Origin: Thiorhodococcus mannitoliphagus | GTDB lineage: Bacteria; Pseudomonadota; Gammaproteobacteria; Chromatiales; Chromatiaceae | Reading direction: 5' to 3' | DNA: 64,000 bases | Assembly (NCBI RefSeq): GCF_010915725.1 | Contig: NZ_JAAIJR010000020.1 | Location: 1 to 64,000, forward strand | Shown: positions 52,078-60,465 of the stretch, piece by piece | Position numbering within the stretch: the first letter of the stretch is position 1 | Layout of the letters: each line of letters opens with the position of its first letter | Translations under genes and position numbers: made by a program | The notes under the pieces: model-generated | Seen by the model: only the letters and a program-made list of their open reading frames with translations | Told to the model about the DNA's origin: nothing | The model's database searches: none

Positions 52078-53051
52078 GCGCCTACATTCTGCGGCGGATC
52101 CTCTATGCCATCCCCATCCTCATCGGTGTCAATCTGATCACCTTCCTGCTCTTCTTCGTGGTCAACTCGCCGGAGGATATGGCGCGCATGCACCTCGGGC
52201 AGAAGCGGGTGACCACAGAGGCGATCCAGGCCTGGAAGGCGGAGCACGGCTACGACAGGCCCTTGCTCTACAATGACGCGGCCTCTGGCTTGGCGAGCTT
52301 GACGGACACCATCTTCTTCCAGAAATCGGTCAAGCTCTTCGCCTTTCAGTTCGGCTCCTCGGACGACGGGCGCGACATCGGGTACGACATCTCGCAGCGG
52401 ATGTGGCCGAGTCTTGCGATCGCTGTCCCCGTGCTCATGGTTGGGCTCGCCTTCAACATCAGCTACGCACTCTTCATCGTCTTCTTCCGCGCGACCTATA
52501 TCGACATTGGCAGCGTGGTGCTGCTGGTGGCCATGTTGTCCATCTCCAGCCTCTTCTACATCATTGGCGGCCAGTTTCTCCTCAGTAAGGCCTTTCACCT
52601 AGTGCCCATCTCAGGCTACGACCAAGGGCTGAATGCCTGGAAGTTCCTGATTCTGCCCGTCATCGTCGGCGTCATCGGTGGCATCGGCTCGGGCACGCGC
52701 TGGTACCGCTCGCTCTTTCTCGAGGAGATCGCCAAGGACTATGTGCGCACTGCGCGGGCCAAGGGCCTGAGCGAGCGCTTCGTGCTCTTCCGTCACGTCC
52801 TGCGCAACGCACTCATTCCAATCTTGACTGGTGTGGTCGTGGTGCTGCCGCTGCTCTTCATGGGTAGCCTCATCACGGAGTCCTTCTTCGGGATTCCGGG
52901 CCTGGGCAGCTATACCATCGACGCCATCAGCAACCAAGACTTCGCCATCGTGCGCTCCATGGTCTTCCTGGGCGCCGTGCTTTACATCCTGGGTCTCATC
53001 CTGACCGACATCTCCTATACGGTCGTCGATCCGAGGGTCCGTCTTCAGTGA
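52074..53051 (+). CDS. Peptide-type ABC transporter permease (DppB/OppB-like)
   Basis: A 325-residue inner-membrane permease with about six helices, starting MSAYILRRILYAIPILIGVNLITFLLF. The coupling loop for the ATPase is EEIAKDYVRTARAKGLSERFVLFRHVLRNALIPILT. It ends with SYTVVDPRVRLQ, typical of the DppB group. Translationally coupled to the binding protein (ATGA) and 13 bp before the second permease. Confidence 0.93.
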   Translation: MSAYILRRILYAIPILIGVNLITFLLFFVVNSPEDMARMHLGQKRVTTEAIQAWKAEHGYDRPLLYNDAASGLASLTDTIFFQKSVKLFAFQFGSSDDGRDIGYDISQRMWPSLAIAVPVLMVGLAFNISYALFIVFFRATYIDIGSVVLLVAMLSISSLFYIIGGQFLLSKAFHLVPISGYDQGLNAWKFLILPVIVGVIGGIGSGTRWYRSLFLEEIAKDYVRTARAKGLSERFVLFRHVLRNALIPILTGVVVVLPLLFMGSLITESFFGIPGLGSYTIDAISNQDFAIVRSMVFLGAVLYILGLILTDISYTVVDPRVRLQ

Positions 53052-53064
53052 GGATGCCGACGTC

Positions 53065-54486
53065 ATGCCCCTGATCCCCGTCATTCTTTGGACTGACGCC
53101 CTGGTGCTCGTCCTCTTGGCGCTCGGGCTGACCTTCGCCCTCTATGCGTCCCGCCACGAGCACCTCCGCGATCCCTGGCGGCGCGTCGTGCGCTCGCGCG
53201 TCGGTGTGGCGACGCTGGTCGTTCTCATGGCCTACGCACTGGTCGGGCTCTTGGACACGGTGCATCTGCGTCTCAAGCAGGATGCTCGGCCCGGCGTCGA
53301 GGAGGCGCGTTATTCGCCCGAGGTCTTGAGTCTGTTAGACCTGGCGCTCAGTGGTCTGCGTGAGCGCCAAGAGAAGACCTACTCGGCGCCCTTCGCGACG
53401 CATCTCTTCGTCAAGGAGGCGATCGATCAGCCGGATGGCACGGTCGTGCGTGACTATCCACGGCTGAAATACGGTGGTGCCCACCTGGAGAACCCCGCAC
53501 GCCAGCGGGGATGGGACATCGCCTGGCGCAGCCTGCTCGGGGCTGTGAAGGGCATCATTGCATCTGGGCTTTTCATCTTAGGGGTCTGCTGGCTCCTGGC
53601 GCGATCTTGGGGTGTCTCGCTCATCGAGGCGAGAGATCGCATCCTCGCCGGCAAGACGCAGGTGCCTTGGCGCACGGCCCTGATGACGCTGGCGGCGTTG
53701 CTGGTGCTCAGCTCCGTCGCGGCCGAGCTGGCGCTTCAGTATCACGTCCTCGGCACCGACAAGGTCGGCGAGGATGTCTTCTACCAGACCCTCAAGAGCG
53801 TCCGGACCGGGCTGCTCATCGGGACGCTGACGACCCTGGTGATGCTCCCTGCGGCCCTCTTGCTCGGTATCGCCGCCGGTTATTTTCGCGGCTGGGTCGA
53901 CGACGTCATCCAATACCTCTACACCACGCTGAACTCCATTCCTGGCGTGCTGCTGATCGCCGCTGTCATCCTGATGCTCCAGGTCTACATGAGCAATCAT
54001 GCGGATTCCTTCACGAGCCTGGTGGAGCGCGCCGACCTGCGCCTGCTCTTCCTCTGCCTCATCCTGGGTGTGACCAGTTGGACCGGACTCTGCCGGCTGC
54101 TGCGCGGCGAGGCGCTCAAACTGCGCGAGATCGACTATGTCCAGGCGGCACAATCGCTCGGCGTCGGGCAATTCAGCGTGATCGCGCGCCATATCCTGCC
54201 CAACGTCATGCACATCGTCCTCATCACTCTGGTGCTGGATTTCAGCGGTCTGGTGCTGGCCGAGGCCGTGCTGTCCTACGTCAACATCGGCGTCGATCCG
54301 ACCATGAATAGCTGGGGCAACATGATCAATAGCGCCCGCTTGGAGTTGGCCAGAGACCCCGTGGTCTGGTGGTCGCTCGCCGCTGCCTTCCTCTTCATGT
54401 TCACCCTGGTGCTTGCCGCCAACCTCTTCGCCGACGTCGTGCGCGACGCCTTCGACCCCCGGCTGAGACAAGCGAGCGGTGCATAA
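53065..54486 (+). CDS. Peptide-type ABC transporter permease (DppC/OppC-like)
   Basis: A 473-residue permease, about 170 residues longer than typical DppC because of a long periplasmic loop between the first two helices (about residues 70-150) and an extra helix pair. The transport core has LKSVRTGLLIGTLTTLVMLPAALLLGIAAGY and the coupling segment LREIDYVQAAQSLGVGQFSVIARHILPNVMHIVLIT. The C-terminus is FDPRLRQ-like. It works with the preceding permease. Confidence 0.92.
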   Translation: MPLIPVILWTDALVLVLLALGLTFALYASRHEHLRDPWRRVVRSRVGVATLVVLMAYALVGLLDTVHLRLKQDARPGVEEARYSPEVLSLLDLALSGLRERQEKTYSAPFATHLFVKEAIDQPDGTVVRDYPRLKYGGAHLENPARQRGWDIAWRSLLGAVKGIIASGLFILGVCWLLARSWGVSLIEARDRILAGKTQVPWRTALMTLAALLVLSSVAAELALQYHVLGTDKVGEDVFYQTLKSVRTGLLIGTLTTLVMLPAALLLGIAAGYFRGWVDDVIQYLYTTLNSIPGVLLIAAVILMLQVYMSNHADSFTSLVERADLRLLFLCLILGVTSWTGLCRLLRGEALKLREIDYVQAAQSLGVGQFSVIARHILPNVMHIVLITLVLDFSGLVLAEAVLSYVNIGVDPTMNSWGNMINSARLELARDPVVWWSLAAAFLFMFTLVLAANLFADVVRDAFDPRLRQASGA

Positions 54487-54548
54487 GGAGCGGAGACGAC
54501 CAGGCATCCGTTACGCTTCAGTCCTGGCGCCCACGGGTGCGACACTCC

Positions 54549-54583
54549 ACTGCCAACTGCCAACTGCCAACTGCCAACTGCCC
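54549..54583. repeat. Heptanucleotide tandem repeat (ACTGCCA)
   Basis: Four perfect ACTGCCA units and a fifth ending in C, directly upstream of the ATG at 54586, with no ribosome site between. Changes in unit number would alter the translation initiation region of the ATPase gene. Confidence 0.92.
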
Positions 54584-54585
54584 CG

Positions 54586-56634
54586 ATGCCTGATCCGCTC
54601 ATTCAAGTCCAATCCCTGACCACCCAGCTCGGCGACCCGAGTCATCCCCTCCGCGTGGTCGATGGGCTGGACCTTCACATCCAGGCCGGGGAGACCTTCG
54701 CGCTCCTCGGCGAGTCGGGGTGCGGAAAGTCCATGACGGCCCTTAGTCTGATGCGTCTCCTCCCGCCGTCCGGACGCATCGCGGCGGGCGTCGTCCGATT
54801 GCGCGATACCGATCTGCTGCGCCTGACCGAGGCAGAGATGCGAAAGATCCGCGGCGGGCGCATGGGGATGATCTTCCAGGAGCCGCAGACGTCCCTGAAT
54901 CCTGTGTTGACGGTCGGGGACCAGATCGCCGAAGCGGTGCGCATCCATGAAGGACGCTCGCGCGCTCAGGTCGCGGGCCGGGTCGTCGAGCTGCTGCGCG
55001 CCGTTGGTATCCCCGACCCCGAGCAGCGCGCCAAGGAGTTCCCGCACCAGCTCTCGGGCGGGATGAAGCAGCGGGTCATGATTGCCATGGCGCTCGCGGG
55101 TGATCCCGAGTTGCTGATTGCGGATGAGCCAACGACGGCCTTGGACGTCACCATTCAGGCGCAGGTGCTCCGTCTCTTGAAGGACCTGCAGCGGCAGACC
55201 GGCATGGCCGTCCTGCTCATCACGCACGACCTGGGCGTGGTCGCGGAAACCGCAGATCGCCTCGCGGTGATGTACGCCGGGCATATCGTCGAGACCGCGC
55301 CCGTCGCCGATTTCTTCGCCAATCCGGCTCACCCCTATAGCCGCAAGCTGCTGGAGAGTCTGCCTGCGGCCGAAAAACGCAGTGGCCGCCTCGCGGTGAT
55401 TCCGGGGAGAGTCCCACGCCTCGATGCGGTCTTCCACGGCTGCCGTTTCGCCGAGCGTTGCGCTTCGGTCATGGATGTTTGTCGGACTCGGACTCCCGCG
55501 TGGCTCGAGATCGCGAACGGGCATGGCGCCCGCTGTTTCCTCTGGGATTCGGAGGTCGCGGGGGAGGTGGCCAAAGCCGCCGAGACGCCTCATGGCGCTG
55601 TGGGCACGGCGAGCCTATCCAGCGCTACGACAGACGCCGCACGGTCCGATGAGCGTGGCGCGCCGCTCCTCAGCGCACAGGGACTTCAGGTCCACTTCCC
55701 GATTCATCATGGCGTCCTGCGCCGGGTCGTGGGTCATGTCCGCGCCGTTGACGGTGTCTCTATCGAGCTGCGGGAGGGCCGGACCCTGGCGCTCGTCGGT
55801 GAGTCAGGCTGCGGCAAGACGACCGCGGGAAAGGGTATTTTGCAGCTCATCCAGCCGACTGGCGGCTCGGTGCGCTACCGTGATCAGGAGCTGATCGGAC
55901 TCAGCAACCGCCGGATGCGCCCCTTTCGCAAGGACCTGCAGATCGTCTTCCAAGATCCATTCGCTTCGATGAACCCCCGCATGCTCGTCGGCGACGTCAT
56001 CGGCGAGGGTCTTCAGGCCCTGGGGATCGCCAAGCGCCGCGCGGATCGCATGCGCCGCGTGGCCGAGCTGCTCGACCTGGTAGGCATGGATCCCGAGGCC
56101 GCGAGGCGCTATCCGCACGAGTTCTCCGGCGGACAGCGACAGCGCATCTGCATTGCCCGCGCATTGGCGGTGGAGCCGCGCATCATCGTTTGCGACGAGC
56201 CGACCAGTGCCCTCGATGTCTCGGTGCAGGCCCAGATCCTCAATCTGCTGAAGGACCTGCAAGCGCGGCTGGGCCTTGCCTATCTCTTCATCACCCATGA
56301 TCTCTCCGTCGTCGCCTACCTCGCCCATGAGGTTGCTGTGATGTACTTGGGTCGCGTCGTCGAGCGCGGTCAGGTCGATGAGATCCTGGACGATCCGCGT
56401 CATCCTTATACGAGTGCGCTCCTCTCTGCGGTGCCGGTCGTGGAGCAAGACAAGCGCCGCAACGTCATTCGACTCGACGGCGATATGCCGTCTCCGAGCC
56501 ATCCGCCGTCCGGCTGCTACTTCCATCCGCGCTGTCCGCAGTCCTTTGAGCGCTGTCCGCACAGCTATCCTGAGGAAGCTCGACTCAGCGAGACGAGGGT
56601 CGTGAGCTGTCATCTGACTGCGGAGACGCGCTGA
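54586..56634 (+). CDS. Fused peptide-type ABC transporter ATPase (DppD-DppF)
   Basis: A 682-residue protein with two complete ATPase domains. The first (about 1-320) has Walker [14 protein letters not shown], signature [15 protein letters not shown] and Walker [13 protein letters not shown]. The second (about 355-680) has [28 protein letters not shown] and [12 protein letters not shown]. Each ends in the cysteine-containing C-terminal extension typical of oligopeptide ATPases. It powers the two permeases upstream. The ATG lacks a clear ribosome site. Confidence 0.94.
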   Translation: MPDPLIQVQSLTTQLGDPSHPLRVVDGLDLHIQAGETFALLGESGCGKSMTALSLMRLLPPSGRIAAGVVRLRDTDLLRLTEAEMRKIRGGRMGMIFQEPQTSLNPVLTVGDQIAEAVRIHEGRSRAQVAGRVVELLRAVGIPDPEQRAKEFPHQLSGGMKQRVMIAMALAGDPELLIADEPTTALDVTIQAQVLRLLKDLQRQTGMAVLLITHDLGVVAETADRLAVMYAGHIVETAPVADFFANPAHPYSRKLLESLPAAEKRSGRLAVIPGRVPRLDAVFHGCRFAERCASVMDVCRTRTPAWLEIANGHGARCFLWDSEVAGEVAKAAETPHGAVGTASLSSATTDAARSDERGAPLLSAQGLQVHFPIHHGVLRRVVGHVRAVDGVSIELREGRTLALVGESGCGKTTAGKGILQLIQPTGGSVRYRDQELIGLSNRRMRPFRKDLQIVFQDPFASMNPRMLVGDVIGEGLQALGIAKRRADRMRRVAELLDLVGMDPEAARRYPHEFSGGQRQRICIARALAVEPRIIVCDEPTSALDVSVQAQILNLLKDLQARLGLAYLFITHDLSVVAYLAHEVAVMYLGRVVERGQVDEILDDPRHPYTSALLSAVPVVEQDKRRNVIRLDGDMPSPSHPPSGCYFHPRCPQSFERCPHSYPEEARLSETRVVSCHLTAETR

Positions 56635-56747
56635 GTGCCGCGCCTTGCTTGCGCTTTTTCGGCTTGCGACGTATGGTTTTCCCGCGCCGATGATCCTCGG
56701 CAGTGTGAAGATCCCACTCAGCGACGGGCCAAGAGAGCGGCTTCAGG

Positions 56748-58049
56748 ATGGAAAAAATCAAGAACATTCTCTGTGTTTATCCAGAGCCAGCTGAGCTGCG
56801 CATCAGCGCTCTCCTGAATCGGCATGGAATTGTGGTCGATCTGACCGAGGCCAGTCACCCAGATGCCGTCAAGGCGGCCCTTGATCAGCCGCTCTGGTGG
56901 GATTTGATTCTCTGTGACGCCGCCGCCTTCTTTGATAAGGGGATTGCGAGCGAGATCGATCCTGTGCGGGATTCCCTTGAGGCGTCCTTAGTCCTTCTCA
57001 AAGACTCCAAGAGCGCGCTGCGACCGGCGGAGAGCCTGAGCTACGGCGCGGCCGATGTCGTCGATCGAGACGACGTGGATCATCTCCTCATGGTTTGTGA
57101 ACGGGAGGTCCGTAACGCTGCGACGCGCAAGCAGCTGCGTGCGCTACGGCACTCGGTTGCGAATGAGTCGGGAGGGCGGAGTCAGTTCATGGTTCCGACC
57201 ATCAACGACCTGAGCAAGCGGGTGCATCCGAGCGGCGGCGCCGATGGCGAGGCGGGCAAGACCGAGCCCATGGAACTCGATCGAATGCGCACCCTCATCG
57301 ATGGGGGTGGACTGACGCTGGAATACCAACCCATCGTTGCCTTCAGACCTGAGGGTCAACATCGCAACATGTTTGAGACATTGGTCCGGCTGAAGGACGA
57401 AACTGGCCAGCTGTTGCTCCCTGATCGCTTCCTCCCACTCGCCGCCGACGCCGGTTGGATCGGAAATATCGACCTCTGGATCTGCCGCCAGGCAATCGCC
57501 GTGCTTGAACAGATGCAAAGCAGCGGGGCCAGAGATACGACCCTCTTTGTGAATCTCTCGACCCAGACCCTAAAGTCCGAGAAGCAGGTTCGCGCCATCG
57601 GGACCTTCTTTACGGCCGCACATTTGACTCCGGGCTCGATCGTCGTTGAGGTCAAGAAGTCTGCATTCGAAGAGGCCGGCGACGGAATCAGCCGCTTGGC
57701 CGAGATGCTCAAGGTCAAGCAGCACGGGGTCCTCTTGGAAGATCCCAGGCTGGATGACCGCGAGTTGCTCGAGTCGCATCGCGCCCTCATCACCCACGTG
57801 AAGCTCTCTTCCGCAACCGTGCAAGGGCTGGTCGAGGGGGCGGCCTCGCAGCAGGCGCTCAATGCCTTCGTACGCTGCGCCCACAGAGAGGGCATGCAGG
57901 TCATCGCGCTGGCCATTGAGAACGTCGCGCTCATGCCAATCCTCTTTGCCGCCGGCATCGATGCGATTCAGGGAAACTTTACCTGTGTGCCGAACCAGGA
58001 ACTGGTCTACCCCAGCGTGACCATGATCGAGTCCGCTCCCATCATCTAG
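56748..58049 (+). CDS. Receiver-like / degenerate EAL protein
   Basis: A 433-residue cytoplasmic protein. Residues about 1-125 look like a receiver domain (ILCVYPEPAELRISALLNRHG; DLILCDAAAF). Residues about 185-425 are EAL-like: YQPIVAF is kept, but EALLR has become ETLVRL, the acidic ITE segment is EVKKSAF, and DDFG is replaced by LEDPRLDD. Catalysis is unlikely; cyclic di-GMP binding is possible. It resembles the C-terminal half of the protein at 15096. The TAG stop is the first part of a repeat (copy D), so its last residues may be repeat-derived. Confidence 0.83.
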   Translation: MEKIKNILCVYPEPAELRISALLNRHGIVVDLTEASHPDAVKAALDQPLWWDLILCDAAAFFDKGIASEIDPVRDSLEASLVLLKDSKSALRPAESLSYGAADVVDRDDVDHLLMVCEREVRNAATRKQLRALRHSVANESGGRSQFMVPTINDLSKRVHPSGGADGEAGKTEPMELDRMRTLIDGGGLTLEYQPIVAFRPEGQHRNMFETLVRLKDETGQLLLPDRFLPLAADAGWIGNIDLWICRQAIAVLEQMQSSGARDTTLFVNLSTQTLKSEKQVRAIGTFFTAAHLTPGSIVVEVKKSAFEEAGDGISRLAEMLKVKQHGVLLEDPRLDDRELLESHRALITHVKLSSATVQGLVEGAASQQALNAFVRCAHREGMQVIALAIENVALMPILFAAGIDAIQGNFTCVPNQELVYPSVTMIESAPII

Positions 58050-58215
58050 CGAGGCTTCGCCTCAGACCGACGAGTCATGCCATCGGGATCGGGATCGAAC
58101 CGACGATAGCGATCCCGATTCCGATAGCGATCCCGATAGCGACGGCCTTGGATGGTCGGACGCTTCATCGAAATTTGACTCATCTGCCAGCATTTTGCGC
58201 CCTCAAGGATTCTAG
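58046..58215 (+). repeat. Interspersed CGATCC-hairpin repeat, copy D (internal segment inverted)
   Basis: A 170-bp copy bounded by CTAG at both ends. The outer conserved blocks (AGGCTTCGCCTCAGACCGAC on the left; CGCTTCATCGAAATTTGAC and CCTCAAGGATTCTAG on the right) are in the same orientation as in copies B, C and E. The inner part reads GGGATCGAACCGACGATAGC, followed by GATCCC- and GATAGC-type hexamers. This is the reverse complement of the inner part of copy C. Confidence 0.9.
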
Positions 58216-58700
58216 TCGGCGCTGAGGTTCGGGTTGGGCGCGGATAAGCATGATCTGCTCCGGCCGGCTGAAGTGGAGGCGCTTTCCGGTGACCTCTGAT
58301 GCTCGTGCTCCGCGGTCGGTGATCACGTCGCTTCCCAAGCTTCTCCATCTGGCCCTTTCCGGTTTCCGAGGCTTGACCGACCGCAGTCCGGCGGACAAGA
58401 GCCCTCGCGGCCTCCCCAAGAGAGACTCAGGTCTCAGCCATCTCTTTCAGGTGTTTTCCGTTCCGAAGACGCGCGCGAAGGCGGCTTGATCGCGGGTCTC
58501 GTGAGCGGTGTGACACCATGCTCGCCTGCTGTTCTTCGCCTGTGCTGCGCCTGGCCAATGGAGCGCGCTCCCGTTCATGCGAGAGGGCGATGAAGATTCG
58601 CGCGAAATCACGGGGCGGTGTCATTGTGGCGTCAGGAGCCGGGTGCGCCCGGCGTCGTGACCGGGTGTGGGTAACCTCCGTTGGAGCATTGCAACGACTT
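58216..58700. other. Spacer without a recognisable gene
   Basis: About 485 bp after copy D. Several short frames on both strands are rich in arginine and show no family pattern. It may be decayed sequence. I see no RNA gene. Confidence 0.5.
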
Positions 58701-58710
58701 TTCTTCACCT

Positions 58711-58913
58711 GAACAGCATTTGCACGAGCCTTTTATCGGTTATAATCCGGCCGTCAGTTGCAATGAACGCAAAGAAAATGGGAAATCGGATCTTCCACGA
58801 GGCTGCTAATCATGGCCCGCGCAGAATGGAGCGCGAGGAATAAGCTCGAACAGAAAGTGCCTGACCTCTTTACCCTGCCTTTACTGCCTTCCCTTCTTCT
58901 GCTTGCCGTGTAA
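58711..58913 (+). other. Candidate small transcript with two tiny overlapping frames
   Basis: A promoter-like pair, TTTGCA or TTGCAC near 58711 and TATAAT at 58741-58746, precedes two short frames. ATG 58763 to TAA 58843 encodes 26 residues (start MNAKKMGNRIFHE). ATG 58812 to TAA 58913 encodes 33 residues with a hydrophobic, leucine-rich end (TLPLLPSLLLLAV) and a CGAGG nine bases before its start. Neither is a protein I know. It could also be a non-coding RNA or chance. Confidence 0.3.
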
Positions 58914-59303
58914 AGGCAAATGCCTCGCTAATTGCTTGGTGTATTCCACCTTGCACGTGCACTGCGGCGCAACGCCTACCGCGAATGTTCGAGACAGGCG
59001 CGGAGCGAGGTTGCAAGCGCGCTTGGAGTTGAAGGGAGGGGGATGAGTCGGGGTGACGCGAGTGATGACGCCGCTCATCTCGGCTGGGGTCGGAGCGCAA
59101 TATCTGGACGAATGCCTAGTAGGTTTTTGTTGACTCTTTTTGTCGGCCTTTGGGGTCTGCGGTAAGACAGGTGGTGGGCTCTTGGTGCTCTCAGAGACGA
59201 CAAAGGAGCTTCCTCAAGTCGGCTTGCTCGAGCATTGCTGTGCTCAGGGCAAGCTCAGGGGCTTACAAGATGCAAGCCAAGGCCTTGGTCATGAGTTGGG
59301 CCG

Positions 59304-59382
59304 GTAGGGTGGACGAGCGAAAGCGAAGTCCACCGAATCCCGCGTCGGCGTTGGTGGACTGCGCTGCGCTTGTCCACCCTAC
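59304..59382. repeat. Paired REP-like inverted repeats
   Basis: The outer arms GTAGGGTGGAC (59304-59314) and GTCCACCCTAC (59372-59382) are exact complements. Each half is also an inverted repeat on its own (GGTGGAC...GTCCACC). This TAGGGTGGA-type element is a common REP-like intergenic repeat in proteobacteria. Confidence 0.75.
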
Positions 59383-59488
59383 GGAAGACGACTGGCCCAA
59401 ACGATGATCGACGCCGCAAGCCAAGCGAATTCCACTCGCTATCGAGCGGAATGACGAGGCCCTTTCTCGCGGGCTCCGTCATTGAAAT

Positions 59489-59504
59489 ACCAACCTAGGT
59501 TGGT
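59489..59504 (+). promoter_or_regulatory. 16-bp perfect palindrome in the cold-shock gene leader
   Basis: ACCAACCTAGGTTGGT lies 24 bases before the start of the cold-shock gene, just after a TTGAAA. It could be an operator or, in RNA, a small leader hairpin that melts or is bound on cold shock. No such role is shown by sequence alone. Confidence 0.45.
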
Positions 59505-59527
59505 GCGTCTTTTGTGATGAGGTTGTT

Positions 59528-59743
59528 ATGACAGGCGAATTGGTTTCTGGAACCGTGAAATGGTTCAATGATGAAAAGGGCTATGGATTCATTGAGCGTG
59601 AGGAGGGCAAGGATGTCTTCGTGCACTACAGCGCTATCAACGGCGGCGGCGGGCGCCGTACCTTGGCTGAGGGTCAACGGGTGACCATGGAGGTGACTCA
59701 GGGACCTAAGGGACCACAGGCGGAGAATGTGACCCCCGAGTGA
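59528..59743 (+). CDS. Cold-shock protein (CspA family)
   Basis: A 71-residue single-stranded nucleic acid-binding protein. The RNP-like motifs are GYGFIER (RNP1) and [10 protein letters not shown] (RNP2), in one cold-shock domain ([15 protein letters not shown]...). It acts as an RNA chaperone in the cytosol. The ATG follows GATGAGG. A palindrome sits in its leader. CspA-family numbering cannot be assigned. Confidence 0.95.
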   Translation: MTGELVSGTVKWFNDEKGYGFIEREEGKDVFVHYSAINGGGGRRTLAEGQRVTMEVTQGPKGPQAENVTPE

Positions 59744-60158
59744 GCTTTACTGCCGCGGGAATGGGACGCAAGGCCTGCAGGCTGAGTGCGGGCGACGGAT
59801 CGCACGGAGCGTCCAAGTTGCCTGGAAGCCAGTCTCTTCCCGTGGCTTTACCCTGAAGGCTTTCCCGTCGCGCGCGACTGGGGCCTGACCGATGTCTCGG
59901 AGTTTTCGACTCCGTTGTTGCTGGCTGCATGCTGTTGTCGAGCGAAGGGCGCGTCGCTTGCTTCACATGTTCTGAGTTCGGAGCGACTGCATCCTCTCTT
60001 TTTCGGGGCTTCTCCAGCCTCCTGTCGTCCGCCTTTCGGAGCCTGCGCGACGGATTGTTGGCGCGATGGGGCGCTGTTTCCTGAACAGGCTCGGCGTTCC
60101 GCCGGATTTGAGTCTCGAAGGCTTCTGTTGATGCCAATCCGGCTCGCTCGTCTTCCAT
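59744..60158. other. Spacer between the cold-shock gene and copy E
   Basis: About 415 bp with no convincing coding sequence. The frames present are short, cysteine- and arginine-rich, and unlike the neighbouring genes in codon use. Nothing else recognisable. Confidence 0.5.
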
Positions 60159-60310
60159 CTAGCGAGGCTTCGCCTCAGACCGACGCGTCATGCCATCGCT
60201 ATCGTCGGTTCGATCCCGATCCCGATCCCGATCCCGACGCCCTTGGATAGTCGGACGCTGCATCGAAATTTGACTCATCTGCAAGCATTTTGCGCCCCCA
60301 AGGACTCTAG
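60159..60310 (+). repeat. Interspersed CGATCC-hairpin repeat, copy E (four hexamers)
   Basis: A 152-bp short-form copy bounded by CTAG (60159-60162 and 60307-60310). The left arm is reduced to a single CGCTAT hexamer, followed by GTCGGTT, four CGATCC hexamers and the conserved tail. With so little left arm, its hairpin would be weak. Confidence 0.9.
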
Positions 60311-60465
60311 CCGCTTTCGGCGTGGCCTTTGCCAGCTCGGGCCTGCACGGCCTCGAGCCTGACCGTCGGTTCCGGGCGACTTGTACGCCGTCAGACCGCT
60401 CATGCGGAAATTGCGCGAAAAATATCCGCTAAGGCTATAATGTCGCGGAATATTTGGAGGACCGC

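Noticed and set aside
58180-58419. Minus-strand frame that might be a transposase fragment
   Set aside because: No catalytic motif or recognisable transposase block is visible, and part of it lies in the repeat. A database search would be needed to call it a pseudogene.
58518-58712. A 64-residue plus-strand frame in the gene desert
   Set aside because: Arginine- and cysteine-rich composition, no family resemblance and no ribosome site. It probably arises from GC-rich non-coding DNA.
60159-60310. CRISPR array
   Set aside because: The hexamer runs are contiguous tandem units without unique spacers, no cas genes are nearby, and the copies are dispersed.
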